This document shows positions 1 through 9,309 of a DNA stretch of 64,000 nt, piece after piece. Both the position numbers and the translations under genes were made by a program. The DNA is taken from assembly GCF_900100255.1 (NCBI RefSeq), contig NZ_FMTS01000001.1:806001-870000 (forward strand). Reading direction: 5' to 3'. The stretch's first letter is position 1. Every line of letters starts with the position of its first letter. Below the pieces are notes generated by a model, which was given only the letters and a program-made list of their open reading frames with translations, was not told where the DNA came from and did not search any database. The stretch comes from Asticcacaulis taihuensis. GTDB lineage: Bacteria > Pseudomonadota > Alphaproteobacteria > Caulobacterales > Caulobacteraceae.

Positions 1-2967
1 GTACTGGCTGGAGAACGGATAGTTGCCCAGACGTGAGGCCGAGCCCGAATAGAGGCCATCACCGATGACCGGGGCGTACTCATCAAGGACGTTGTTGATG
101 CCGGCAATGACGTCAAACGACTTGCCGCGGTAACGGACTTCGAGGTCATGCGTAACGAACGGCGGCACCGAAGCTTTGTAGGTGTAGGTATTGGCCGCGT
201 TGTGGCCAACTTCGCCGTACCAGCCGAGATTGCTGGCCGCACCGGTATAGTTGAAGGTCCAGGCTACCTGCCAGTCCTTATGGGTGAACTTGGTCTGAAC
301 ATCGCCCACCCAGTTCGGATTGCCGATAGTGCCGACATAGTCATCGATCACAGCACCTTCATATTGCTGGCTCTTGTAGTACTTGTACCAGCTAAACTGG
401 GCGTCGGAGGTCAGCTTGCCGAAGTTGAATTCGTGCTCATAGCTGACCGTGAAGTCGATACCGGCCGTTTCTTCGGTCGGGATATTACGATAGCTGGCAT
501 CGATCGTCAGGATCTGGTTGAAGGTCGTCGATGTCGGATCGAGATCGCGGACGAACTTGTCGCAGAAGCCCGGCTGCGAACGGAACTGAACGCTGCCGTA
601 GCAAGCGCCGACAACGGCCGCACCATTGGAGGTGATCTGATCGCTGATCTTGGTCTTCCATACATCCATGGCGAACTTGAAGCCCGTATCAGGCGGCGTC
701 AGAACAAAACCAAGGGTCGTGGCATATGAAGTTTCAGGTTTCAGGTAAAGGCCGCCCCCGGTGGTCAGCACGGCCGAGCTGCCGGCGCCGGTATAGTCGC
801 CGGCGACACCATCAGCAGCGCAGTTCGCACGGATCGTGGCGTTGACCGCATATTCGCCGTCCGCACCGATCTTGTCGTAATTGATACAGGGATCAACCTG
901 GCTTTGCGACAGATAGCTGGTCTGATCGTTGAGATAGAGTTCGTATAGGGCCGGCGCACGGAAGGACGTACCGGCAGTGCCGCGGACCCGGAAGATGTTG
1001 TCAAGCGCCCAGTTGAAACCAACCTTGTAGGTATTGGCGCTGCCGACGCTGTCATAATCGCTGTAACGGCCGGACAGGTTCAGGGTCAGGTCTTCAAACA
1101 GGAACTTGCCACGGACGATCGGAACTTCCAATTCTCCGTAGACTTCCTTCAGTTGATCATCACCCTTGGTAATCCCCGCCGAAGTACGGTTGTAGGAGTT
1201 ACCGTTACGAGCCAGTTCACCCGGCACGTCGTTGATCTCATCCTTGCGGAAGCTGATACCGAAGGCCGCGCCCAGGGCACCAGCCGGCAGTTGCATGATA
1301 TCACCGGTCGCCGTGGCTTCCGCCGTAAACTGCGAGTAATCGGTCTTGCCGTGATCGACCGTGAAGTAATAGTCGTACTCCGCCTGGGTCAGCTTGCCGG
1401 TCGATTGCGCATCCGGGCTGAACAGGTTCAGAGGCACGCAGCCTGCCGGCGCGCCGGCGCCGCATTCATCGATTTCGACAAAATTGACCTGGTCGAAACC
1501 GGTGCCCCAGTTCACACGGTCAGCATAGATCGCCGTATTATCATACTTGCCAACGCTCTTGGAATAGGAGGCGTAAGCATCCCAGTTCCACGACGACAGA
1601 GTGCCGCGCACGCCGCCAAGGAAACGGCCAAGATCGACCTTTTGCGATGCATCAGATTCAAAAATGGTTATAGGTTGAGCATAGGGTTGGGCAGGACCAA
1701 ATCCATAATAGTCGTACGCAGCTTCAGGGAAATCCGCATTCGGCGTATGTGGGAGCGGATTCACACTGGAATGGGATGAATAATACGGAAAGAGTTGCGC
1801 CCAAGTACGTTGCGAAGATTTACGCTCACCAAACATCAGTTCAGTATAGAGTTCAGCGCCATTTAGCCAGTCCGGACGCCATTGCCCCTGAGCAAAAAGC
1901 GAAACCCGCTTGACCGGCGAAATGGCGGTGGTGTCCAACGCTGGGTCCGGATTGTCGTTTTCCCACACGACAGTGGATGCCGTGCCATCATAGAGGACAT
2001 AGTTGTTAAGTGGCCCATTGGTATGATTCGGCGCGTAGAAATAGAAATCTGCGCTTGGAGAACTACCGATCAGCGGGCTGAAGTTGTCGATAATTGCGCT
2101 TCCCCAAACACCTGAAGCGTTGTAGCACTTGAACTCGCCAGTGCGCGGATCGATACGATCGGCCCGTGAACCGTCCGCCGTGGAGTAACGCAGCAATTGC
2201 GGGCAGGCGAGGCCCGGCCGATCACGATAGGTCAGTTCCTGCTGCTCGAAATATTCACCCGAGATCAGGATGCCGCCCTTGTCGAAAGTCTTGCCGTACA
2301 TAGCCGAGGCGGTATAGCTGTCGGCACCATCCTTCTCGGACTTCAGGCCGGAGGCTTCGATATGGAAGCCGTCGAAATTCTTGGTGGTGATGATGTTGAC
2401 AACACCGGCCACGGCGTCGGAACCGTAGATCGACGAGGCGCCATCCTTCAGGATTTCATAGCGTGAAACCATCGATTGCGGAATGAAGTTCAGGTCGACC
2501 GGACCAACCGTGCCGCCAACACCGGCGGGGGGCATGCGGCGGCCGTTGATCAGTACCAGAGTCCGCTGGGCGCCGAGGCCACGCAGAGACAGGGTATTGA
2601 TACCGGCACCGCCATCAACGACATAACCGGTGAAGGTATTGTTGATCTGGCCGGAACCGGAAGCAATCGAGGAGCTTTGCAGGATCTGCGCGGCGTCGAT
2701 CATGCCGGACATGCTCGACTTTTCAGCCGTAATGACCTGAACCGGCGCTGCCGAGTTGAATTCCGACTTGCGAATGCGCGAACCGGTCACAACAATTTCG
2801 GTGGTGTTATCGTCAGCCGGAGCGGCTTCCGGGGCAGCGGGCGCCGCAGTCGTATCTTCAGCGGGCGGCGTGGTTTCCTGGGCAATGGCAGGCAGCCCCA
2901 CAGCGAGGGTGGTCAATATGGTGCCAGCCAGCAACCATTTGCGCGTCAAATTCGTCGATTTCGACAT
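1..2967 (-). CDS. TonB-dependent receptor (C-terminus cut by window edge)
   Basis: This is an outer-membrane TonB-dependent receptor, which imports a bulky substrate using energy passed on by TonB-ExbBD. The frame is open for 989 codons from the ATG at 2967 to the window edge, so only the last residues of the final beta strand are missing. It has a signal peptide (about residues 1-30, ending LPAIA), an Ala/Pro/Thr-rich linker, the TonB-box-like EIVVTGSRI, then a plug domain with LSLRGLG, LVLINGRR and the DGASSIYGSDAVAGVVNIIT stretch, then an aromatic-rich beta-barrel. A GGAG sequence lies 8 nt before the start. It sits downstream of an S9 peptidase and a GH13 enzyme on the same strand, so a peptide or glucan ligand is possible. 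The substrate cannot be read from the sequence. Confidence 0.95.
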   Translation of the reverse strand, partial: MSKSTNLTRKWLLAGTILTTLAVGLPAIAQETTPPAEDTTAAPAAPEAAPADDNTTEIVVTGSRIRKSEFNSAAPVQVITAEKSSMSGMIDAAQILQSSSIASGSGQINNTFTGYVVDGGAGINTLSLRGLGAQRTLVLINGRRMPPAGVGGTVGPVDLNFIPQSMVSRYEILKDGASSIYGSDAVAGVVNIITTKNFDGFHIEASGLKSEKDGADSYTASAMYGKTFDKGGILISGEYFEQQELTYRDRPGLACPQLLRYSTADGSRADRIDPRTGEFKCYNASGVWGSAIIDNFSPLIGSSPSADFYFYAPNHTNGPLNNYVLYDGTASTVVWENDNPDPALDTTAISPVKRVSLFAQGQWRPDWLNGAELYTELMFGERKSSQRTWAQLFPYYSSHSSVNPLPHTPNADFPEAAYDYYGFGPAQPYAQPITIFESDASQKVDLGRFLGGVRGTLSSWNWDAYASYSKSVGKYDNTAIYADRVNWGTGFDQVNFVEIDECGAGAPAGCVPLNLFSPDAQSTGKLTQAEYDYYFTVDHGKTDYSQFTAEATATGDIMQLPAGALGAAFGISFRKDEINDVPGELARNGNSYNRTSAGITKGDDQLKEVYGELEVPIVRGKFLFEDLTLNLSGRYSDYDSVGSANTYKVGFNWALDNIFRVRGTAGTSFRAPALYELYLNDQTSYLSQSQVDPCINYDKIGADGEYAVNATIRANCAADGVAGDYTGAGSSAVLTTGGGLYLKPETSYATTLGFVLTPPDTGFKFAMDVWKTKISDQITSNGAAVVGACYGSVQFRSQPGFCDKFVRDLDPTSTTFNQILTIDASYRNIPTEETAGIDFTVSYEHEFNFGKLTSDAQFSWYKYYKSQQYEGAVIDDYVGTIGNPNWVGDVQTKFTHKDWQVAWTFNYTGAASNLGWYGEVGHNAANTYTYKASVPPFVTHDLEVRYRGKSFDVIAGINNVLDEYAPVIGDGLYSGSASRLGNYPFSSQY

Positions 2968-3100
2968 AAATAGCTCCATTATGTACGGTCCCCGGACCTG
3001 AGCGAACACTATCCCGTCACAATTTCGACGCAATAACAAAATGGTTGCAGGACGAACTTAAAAATGAACATGTGACGACTTTGTCGCACTTGCACAAACA

Positions 3101-3130
3101 TAAGGCCCCGCAACGGGTTGCGGGGCCTTA
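3101..3130 (-). terminator. Rho-independent terminator after the S9 peptidase gene
   Basis: A perfect 13-bp inverted repeat (TAAGGCCCCGCAA with its complement) encloses a 4-nt loop. On the minus strand it is followed by TTATGTTTGT. It lies between the S9 peptidase stop and the TonB receptor start, so the receptor probably has its own promoter in 2968-3100. The palindrome could also work on the plus strand. Confidence 0.8.
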
Positions 3131-3170
3131 TTACATTACAAATTGTTCATGTTTTGCGGTCGCAAAATAC

Positions 3171-5204
3171 CTAATTGATCAGGCCGCATTTCGGGCTTTT
3201 CAGGAAATCTTCCATCAATCCCAGGCTCTGCTCCTGCCACTCCACATGCCATGGCAAGGTATGCCACATGCCTTTGATTTCGGTGTACTGCACATCCTTA
3301 CCAGCGGCCTTCATGGCCGCGTAGAACATGCGGGAGTGCTCCGTATCGGCCTGGCGATCATGATCGCCATGATAGAGCAGGATGGGGATATTAGCCTTGT
3401 CGACATTTTTCAGCGGGTCCATACCATCAACGGTCTTGCCCTGAATGTCGCGCTGGATGTGGCTGTCGCCCCACAGGTTGCCGATACGTTGCAGGCTGGA
3501 AACCCCCGCCCCGGCGATGGCGCATTTATAGGGGCTATTGGGGCGGACGCTCGCCGCGATGGCCGCGAAACCACCATAGGAATAGCCCATGATGGCCATT
3601 CGCTTCGGGTCGGCAACGCCTTTCGAGACCAGATAGGCGGCCGCGTCGTCGTTGTCATCCGACATCTTCTGCCCCCACTCCTTGTCACCGGCTTTCCACA
3701 GCTTGTCACCCCAACCTTCCGAGCCGCGATACTGCGGCTGGATAACGGCAATGCCGCGTGTGGCGAAGAACTGCGGCCAGCCGGCCGGATCCCAGCCAAA
3801 ATGATCACGCGCCCACGGGCCGCCGTGCGGCATAACGATCAGCGGCACCGGTCCCTGATCGGCTGTCCAGCCCGGGGGATAGGTAATAAACGCCGGAATG
3901 TCCAGGCCGTCGCGCGCCTTGTAGGTCACGAACTCCGCCTTGCCGAGTGTCTTCGGATCAATCCACGGCTTGGCACCGCCCAGCGGTTGCAGCTTGCCAT
4001 CCTTGTAAAGGTAGTATTGCGGGGGTAAGTCCGGCGCTTCGACCTCGACCACCGCCATCTGGTAGGTGTCACGGTTAATGGTCAGGTTTACATTCTTGCC
4101 AGGGAAACTGGCTTCAATCGATTTTTGCACCGCCGCCCACTTCGGATCAAGATAGCTGATCGTGGTCGCCGGTCCTTCCACAGCGACGGCGAAGATTTCA
4201 GTCTTCCTATTGGCGCGGTCAATAGCAAAACCGACCCCGTCAATGTCGTACTTGTCACTGGCAAACAAAGGTTCAGCCGAGAATTTCTGTGCCGCAATAT
4301 CGTAATCATAAATGGCCAGTTTATCACCATTTATATTGGTCGAAACAACAAGCTGATTGGGGTCCGTGTCAAAACCCTGAATGTCGATCTTCTTGCGTTC
4401 GGCGACCTTATAGCTAAGCGGCGCGTGATAAACCCACTCCCCGGTCGCCCTGTCCTTTATATAGACCTTATACCAATACTCACCGCCTACATTATCAATC
4501 TGCTCCTTGATCAATGGCTCGCCGGTATTGAGGTCCACGCCTGCCGCCACAAAATTGAACTCAGTAGACCCCAAAGCCACCGTGCGGGTCTTGCCGGTTT
4601 TGGTGTCGAGTTCAAAGATCTTCTGAGCGAAGTCATCCGGATTAACCGTTTCCATGAGTACCTTGGTGTCATCATACAGATTACGGTTGAATATTCTGGC
4701 AGATGCCGTACGTGCCATAGAATCGCGCACATCCTTATTGAGTGTGCCGGTCATCTTGAACGGCTCTTCGATCTTTCGCCCTTCCAGATCGGAATAATAA
4801 ACCTTGGTGGTAAAGGTTGGCTTGCCGTCATAGCCGGTTATCGGCTGTTCCGTCTGGAAATAAATCTTGTCATTACTGAAGAAGCCGACGCCCTCGATCC
4901 GCTGTGTCTCCGAAGGAATCCAGATCGGCTTCTTGCTGAGGTCATCCGTATCCCATATCGAGATGACAGGCCACTTCTGCCCTTTCACGGCAATCAGACC
5001 GGCAATATGCTTGCCATCAGGCGATATGGTGACGCCTGTCAGTTCGTCGTAACGCGCCAGGTCGTCGATCGACACAGGCTTGGCTGGCGGGGTATAGGCG
5101 GCGTGGGCGATGCCTATACCACCCGCCAGCAAGCCAACCGACAGAGCGGCAATAGCGGTGGATTTCAGCAGGGCTTTGAGGGGATTGGATGATCCGCGGG
5201 TCAT
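3171..5204 (-). CDS. Exported S9 family (prolyl oligopeptidase-type) serine peptidase
   Basis: A 677-aa serine peptidase of the prolyl oligopeptidase/acylaminoacyl peptidase family. The N-terminus is a signal peptide (hydrophobic stretch ending GIAHA, about residue 35), so the enzyme is periplasmic or envelope-bound. A beta-propeller-like region (about 45-400) is followed by an alpha/beta-hydrolase domain. The nucleophile is in GYSYGGFAA (Ser about 542), the Asp in HGDHD (about 616) and the His in GMWHT (about 648). It lies between the GH13 gene upstream and the TonB receptor gene downstream, all on the same strand, which suggests periplasmic processing of peptides or glycans. Family assignment is firm; the substrate is unknown. 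Confidence 0.95.
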   Translation of the reverse strand: MTRGSSNPLKALLKSTAIAALSVGLLAGGIGIAHAAYTPPAKPVSIDDLARYDELTGVTISPDGKHIAGLIAVKGQKWPVISIWDTDDLSKKPIWIPSETQRIEGVGFFSNDKIYFQTEQPITGYDGKPTFTTKVYYSDLEGRKIEEPFKMTGTLNKDVRDSMARTASARIFNRNLYDDTKVLMETVNPDDFAQKIFELDTKTGKTRTVALGSTEFNFVAAGVDLNTGEPLIKEQIDNVGGEYWYKVYIKDRATGEWVYHAPLSYKVAERKKIDIQGFDTDPNQLVVSTNINGDKLAIYDYDIAAQKFSAEPLFASDKYDIDGVGFAIDRANRKTEIFAVAVEGPATTISYLDPKWAAVQKSIEASFPGKNVNLTINRDTYQMAVVEVEAPDLPPQYYLYKDGKLQPLGGAKPWIDPKTLGKAEFVTYKARDGLDIPAFITYPPGWTADQGPVPLIVMPHGGPWARDHFGWDPAGWPQFFATRGIAVIQPQYRGSEGWGDKLWKAGDKEWGQKMSDDNDDAAAYLVSKGVADPKRMAIMGYSYGGFAAIAASVRPNSPYKCAIAGAGVSSLQRIGNLWGDSHIQRDIQGKTVDGMDPLKNVDKANIPILLYHGDHDRQADTEHSRMFYAAMKAAGKDVQYTEIKGMWHTLPWHVEWQEQSLGLMEDFLKSPKCGLIN

Positions 5205-5325
5205 GGGTCAGCACTCCGGTAAATTTTGCAACAAACTGGGCACGTCAGAAAGCTGCAGTCAACCCGTTTGTGGCGGATTGACGGCGCTTTCATGTCACCT
5301 TACCAATTTGTAATGCGACCTGCGC

Positions 5326-6954
5326 TCATTGGCTTTTCGTGAAAACCCAGGTCGTTTTGGCCGGCACCACGACTGTGAGCTTGCCGCCTTCGCTGGCCAC
5401 TGACTGGTCCGACGCCTCTCCCACCACATGCAGCGACTGGACAAACCGCCCCTCTCCCACTGTGGCACTCAAGGCTTGCGGCGCATCGGAGAGGTTGACC
5501 AGCACTGCCACCTTATCATCAAGCCCTGTGCGCGTGAAAACAAAAGTCGGATCGCCGGCCTTCGACTGGAGGTCCAACCGGCCCGTTCCGAAGACCGGAT
5601 GATCGCGGCGAAGCATATAAAGCGCGCGGTAGTATTCGAGCAGCGAATTTGGGTCGCCCGCCTCGATCGCCACATTCTGGCTGGCGACATTGATCGCCAC
5701 ATCGCGGTAAGGCGTGCCCTTGGTAAAGCCTGCCGTGCGCGGATAGCCTGTCCAGCTCATCGGCGAACGGATGCCGGGATCGTTGAACGCGCCACCATTG
5801 CTCATGCCGATTTCCTCGCCGTAATAAGCAAACGGCGTGGCCGAGGCCAGGATCGAGATGGCGGCGGAAAGTTTGTAATCCGCCGGATCATTGACGCCGA
5901 ACTGGTTCATCAGCCGGTCGCCGACATAGGCGTCATGGCTTTGCAGGGCCAGCGGCATCAGGTCGGCATGAGGGTTTTGCAACTGGGAGATCAGGGCTGG
6001 CTGCACCGCCCCCGTCTTCGCGCCTTCGATGATCGATTGCTGAACACCATAGGCAAAGGCACTGCACGCCTTGACGTACATGTCCGCGCCTTCCGAAGCC
6101 TCGCAGATCATATAGCGATTGTCGTATTCATCGAGCGTTTCCCGCAGCTTGGCCACGATACCAGGATTGGCGGGGTTGTTGAAATAGGCTTTGGGCCCGT
6201 CCTCGATCAGCATGGTGACGGCATCCAGCCGGAAGCCATCGACGCCCCTGTTCATCCAGAAGCGCATGGTGTCCTGAAGATAGCCGATCACCTTCGGGTT
6301 CTTCAGGTTCATATCCGGCATGGAGTCCGAAAAGACGCCATAATAGAGCCCGACCCCACCGGGCACGATCTTCGTCACTGGTTTCCACGGATCGTTATAA
6401 TAGGCGCCGCTGACCCCGCGCATCTTTTCATTATACCAGCCAGGATTTTTGTCAGCGAAAACATACCAGTCGCGGTACGGACTGGCCTTCGATTTCGCTG
6501 CTTCCTGGAAGATGGCGTTGCCGCTGCCGGAGTGATTGACGACGAAATCGAGAATGACGCCAATGCCGCGCTTATGGGCTTCCTGCACGAAGCGCTCGAA
6601 GTCGGCCATGGTGCCGTAATCGGGATTGACGGCGCGATAATCATTGACCGCATAACCGTGGTCGCCATCCTGGCTGGGCATCATCGGCATCAGCCAGATT
6701 CCAGTCACGCCGAGATCATGCAGATAATCGAGTTGCGAGGTCAGGCCGTTGAAATCGCCGATGCCGTCGCCGTCGCTGTCCTTGTAGGAGCGCACGAAGA
6801 TTTCCATGAAAACGGCGGTTTTGTTCCAGTCCTTCGGCAACGCGCTGGCTTTGGCTTCCACAGCCACGGGCGAGACGTCAATCCCCGCATGGGCGACGCC
6901 CGCCAGGGCCAGTATGGATACGGCGGCGCACTGCGCGATACGCTTAAAACACAT
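5326..6954 (-). CDS. Exported GH13 alpha-amylase family enzyme
   Basis: A glycoside hydrolase of family 13 that should act on alpha-glucans in the periplasm or outside the cell. I place the start at 6954 (MCFKRIAQ) because GGGAGG precedes it by 6-7 nt; a longer frame upstream lacks such a site. Length is then 542 aa with a signal peptide ending AHA at about residue 23. All GH13 signatures are present: DFVVNH (region I), GFRLDAV with nucleophile Asp244, the acid/base Glu285 in MICEASEG, and the third acid Asp341 in LQSHD. A DSDGDGIGDFNG motif resembles the calcium site of oligo-glucosidases and amylases. It is probably the first gene of the local exported-enzyme group. Confidence 0.95.
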   Translation of the reverse strand: MCFKRIAQCAAVSILALAGVAHAGIDVSPVAVEAKASALPKDWNKTAVFMEIFVRSYKDSDGDGIGDFNGLTSQLDYLHDLGVTGIWLMPMMPSQDGDHGYAVNDYRAVNPDYGTMADFERFVQEAHKRGIGVILDFVVNHSGSGNAIFQEAAKSKASPYRDWYVFADKNPGWYNEKMRGVSGAYYNDPWKPVTKIVPGGVGLYYGVFSDSMPDMNLKNPKVIGYLQDTMRFWMNRGVDGFRLDAVTMLIEDGPKAYFNNPANPGIVAKLRETLDEYDNRYMICEASEGADMYVKACSAFAYGVQQSIIEGAKTGAVQPALISQLQNPHADLMPLALQSHDAYVGDRLMNQFGVNDPADYKLSAAISILASATPFAYYGEEIGMSNGGAFNDPGIRSPMSWTGYPRTAGFTKGTPYRDVAINVASQNVAIEAGDPNSLLEYYRALYMLRRDHPVFGTGRLDLQSKAGDPTFVFTRTGLDDKVAVLVNLSDAPQALSATVGEGRFVQSLHVVGEASDQSVASEGGKLTVVVPAKTTWVFTKSQ

Positions 6955-7034
6955 GATTGACCTCCCTTTATTTATTCTGTGCCGGCAAGGTGGCACCTCG
7001 CCCGCGGCTTGGGAAGCTGAATACGTATGCGCGG

Positions 7035-7406
7035 CTAACGCTCCATGACCCGCACATCATGCCAGTTGGGCTGGAACGACCAGACCTTGGCGCCGTGAGC
7101 TGTAATGACAATACGATGTTCGCCTCGCCATTTGACGGTCAGGTCCACCGGCTTTTCAGAATTGGACGCATCGAAGATCGCCACGGCGGTTCGCCCGTTC
7201 ATCAGACCTTCGGCTCGACGCAGAAAAACCTCCTGCACCGGCGAAGCACCAACACACTCCTTGTTGACGACCTCCGCCTGATAATGACCAGTCGGAGAGG
7301 CAATGGTGTCGATATGCTCTTCCGAGCATAGGCCCAAGTGGTTGCACCCTGACAGGCTCAGGCTCCAAAGAGCGATTATTATAAGCCTTGATGTCGCCTT
7401 GCGCAT
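7035..7406 (-). CDS. Small lipoprotein of unknown function
   Basis: A 123-aa protein with a hydrophobic N-terminus ending in a lipobox (LSLSGC), so it is probably a lipid-anchored envelope protein. I use the ATG at 7406 because it puts a basic n-region (MRKATSR) directly before the hydrophobic stretch; the frame could start upstream at 7463. The body holds short segments such as TGHYQAEVVNKEC and VKWRGEHRIVITAHGAKVW, typical of a small beta-rich domain. I do not recognise a named family. It is on the same strand as GH13, about 80 nt upstream of that gene, and could share its transcript. Confidence 0.75.
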   Translation of the reverse strand: MRKATSRLIIIALWSLSLSGCNHLGLCSEEHIDTIASPTGHYQAEVVNKECVGASPVQEVFLRRAEGLMNGRTAVAIFDASNSEKPVDLTVKWRGEHRIVITAHGAKVWSFQPNWHDVRVMER

Positions 7407-7607
7407 GTCTGCGTCGTTCTTTCGTGCGACCACAGTTGCCGCCAAGGTCAACTTAGGCGACAAGTGTTAATATTTCCCACACCTGTGGAAATGCGGCGAC
7501 CGGTATCCTCGTACTTTTTTATCAATTCCTTGCAAGTCAAGGCAAAACCCGCATTTGCAAACCCGTCTTCCTGGTCGCATCCTCCTGTGGATAAAGGAGC
7601 GCACGCC

Positions 7608-8081
7608 ATGGATATTTACGCCTATATCGTCCGCGATCATCGCAAACTGTCCGGCCTGATGGACGACCTGATGTCGATCCGGCTGCCTGCGGTCAGGCAG
7701 ACCCTGTTCGATCAGATCAGGACCGAATTGTCAGCGCACGGCGACTCCGAAGAACGCACCTTCTATGCAGCTCTCGAACACGCCATCCCGACGCAGGAAA
7801 TGAACGACAAGCTCGAACATTCCGAGCATGAGCATCATGAAATCAAGGCTTTGCTCCATGTGCTGGACCGGTTGTCAATCAGCAGCGAGGAATGGATGGA
7901 GAAGTTCGGCGAGCTGAAATTCGCCATCGAACACCATATCGCCAAGGAAGAGGGCGAAATATTCCCGCGCGCCAAGGAAGCCATTTCTCCGCTCGATGCC
8001 CATCGCCTGGCCTTGCAGATGGATGCGCTGAAACAGCAGATCCTGGCCGGTCAGAACGCCTCGGCTGTTATCTATTTATAG
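7608..8081 (+). CDS. Hemerythrin HHE-domain protein
   Basis: A 157-aa protein with the hemerythrin cation-binding fold: a four-helix bundle holding a di-iron site that senses or binds oxygen or nitric oxide, or handles iron. Iron-ligand-like histidines and acids occur in order: VRDHRKL, HGDSEERTFY, HSEHEHHEIK and EHHIAKEEGEIFPRAKE. The start at 7608 is set by AAAGGAG 8 nt upstream; a longer open frame upstream has no supporting site. Its 3' end overlaps the end of the convergent MFS gene by 10 nt. The family is clear; the precise role is not. Confidence 0.9.
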   Translation: MDIYAYIVRDHRKLSGLMDDLMSIRLPAVRQTLFDQIRTELSAHGDSEERTFYAALEHAIPTQEMNDKLEHSEHEHHEIKALLHVLDRLSISSEEWMEKFGELKFAIEHHIAKEEGEIFPRAKEAISPLDAHRLALQMDALKQQILAGQNASAVIYL

Positions 8082-9244
8082 ATTGATCGGCGCAGAACGA
8101 TCGGCAAAACTAACAGATAGAGCGCTGCACCGATAATCCATACCAGTCCGGGAAAGACCTCCCGCGACAGGAAGTAAATGTTCAGCATCAAAACTGGTCC
8201 GATGATGGCAGCCAGGCTTTGCAGGCTGGCGATAACGCCCTGAAGTTGTCCCTGGCGATCCTCGCTCACCTGCTTGGAAATGACCGCCATCAGTATGCTC
8301 GGGCCTATACCGCCCACGCTCAGAAGCGGGATCAATACCCAGATAAATGCGCCTTTGGTCACCACCCCCAATGCCACATAACAGGCCATGTCAGCGAAAA
8401 CTCCAACCAGCAAGGCGCCGCGCTCACCCAGTCGTCTGGTTATAGGCCCGACCAGGAATGCCTGCGCCAGGGCATGAAAAAAGCCGAACAGGGTCAGGGA
8501 CACCCCGACAGTCAGCCCCTGCCAGTTGTAGCGGTTTTCGACATACAGCACCCATACGCTGCCACCGATTTCGCCAATGATGGCAAACAGGCCGCCCGCC
8601 AGCAGGAGGGCAACAATCCCCCTGAAGGCCGTGATACTGGTGAGCGGCGCCAGCGGGTTGAGCTTCTCGGCGGTTGGCTCAGTCACACGCGACTCCGGAA
8701 GAACGAACAGGCATAGCAATAGATTGATCACGGTCAGGGCCGCAGCCAACGCGAACGGCCACATCAGGCTGGCTTCGCGCAGCAACCCGCCTGCCGCCGG
8801 ACCGAGAATAAAGCCAACTCCCATACAGGCGTTCATCTGCCCGAAACGCTTGGCGCGCTCTTCCGGCGTGGAAATATCGGCAAGATAGGCTTGCGCCACC
8901 GACATATTGGCACCGGTAATGCCCGCGATGGCCCGCGCCACGAACAGAACCCATAGGGGCGGCAGGCAGGCCATGACGGCATAGTTCAGCGCCGCGCCGA
9001 TCAGCGAAATCGTCAGCACCGGCTTACGACCCACACGATCGCTCCAGCCACCCAGCAACGGTGCGCACAAAAACTGCATCAACGCGTACAGCGATAAGAA
9101 CAAGCCATAGGCCATGCCGACTGTGGCTCCGGATTTGGCAGCGCCGAACAGATCAGGCAGAACTGGCAGCACCAGGCCGATGCCCGCCATATCGAGCGTG
9201 ACGGTCAGGAAAATGGCGAAAAGGGCGAGACAGGACGTTTTCAT
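8072..9244 (-). CDS. TetA-type MFS drug efflux pump
   Basis: A twelve-helix major facilitator drug:H+ antiporter of the tetracycline-resistance (TCR/Tet) group. The N-terminal pattern LDMAGIGLVLPVLPDL and the loop GGWSDRVGRKPVL (MFS motif A) followed by GITGANMSVAQAYLADI match TetA-like pumps. A GTG at 9256 could extend the frame by four residues but lies inside the upstream operator; I prefer the ATG at 9244, giving 390 aa with the usual short cytosolic start. It is divergent from a TetR gene across two tet-type operators, so it is expected to be induced when TetR binds its ligand. Which drug it exports is not shown by sequence alone. Confidence 0.9.
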   Translation of the reverse strand: MKTSCLALFAIFLTVTLDMAGIGLVLPVLPDLFGAAKSGATVGMAYGLFLSLYALMQFLCAPLLGGWSDRVGRKPVLTISLIGAALNYAVMACLPPLWVLFVARAIAGITGANMSVAQAYLADISTPEERAKRFGQMNACMGVGFILGPAAGGLLREASLMWPFALAAALTVINLLLCLFVLPESRVTEPTAEKLNPLAPLTSITAFRGIVALLLAGGLFAIIGEIGGSVWVLYVENRYNWQGLTVGVSLTLFGFFHALAQAFLVGPITRRLGERGALLVGVFADMACYVALGVVTKGAFIWVLIPLLSVGGIGPSILMAVISKQVSEDRQGQLQGVIASLQSLAAIIGPVLMLNIYFLSREVFPGLVWIIGAALYLLVLPIVLRRSIYK

Positions 9245-9249
9245 AAAAT

Positions 9250-9262
9250 TTATCACTGATAA
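9250..9262. promoter_or_regulatory. TetR operator 1 (proximal to the pump gene)
   Basis: The sequence TTATCACTGATAA is a perfect palindrome around 9256 and matches the core of classical tet operators (TATCANTGATA). It lies immediately before the pump start codon. Confidence 0.85.
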
Positions 9263-9267
9263 GTTAT

Positions 9268-9280
9268 TTATCGCTGATAA
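9268..9280. promoter_or_regulatory. TetR operator 2 (proximal to the regulator gene)
   Basis: TTATCGCTGATAA is a palindrome with one mismatch, centred 18 bp from operator 1. The double-operator arrangement between divergent tetA and tetR genes is the same as in classical tet determinants. Confidence 0.8.
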
Positions 9281-9309
9281 GGTTGCGAGACACTCAAGTC
9301 AAGGTGAAA

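Noticed and set aside
148-2973. Several plus-strand frames of 77-208 codons across the first 3 kb
   Set aside because: They run opposite a continuous TonB receptor frame with clear plug-domain motifs and lack ribosome binding sites.
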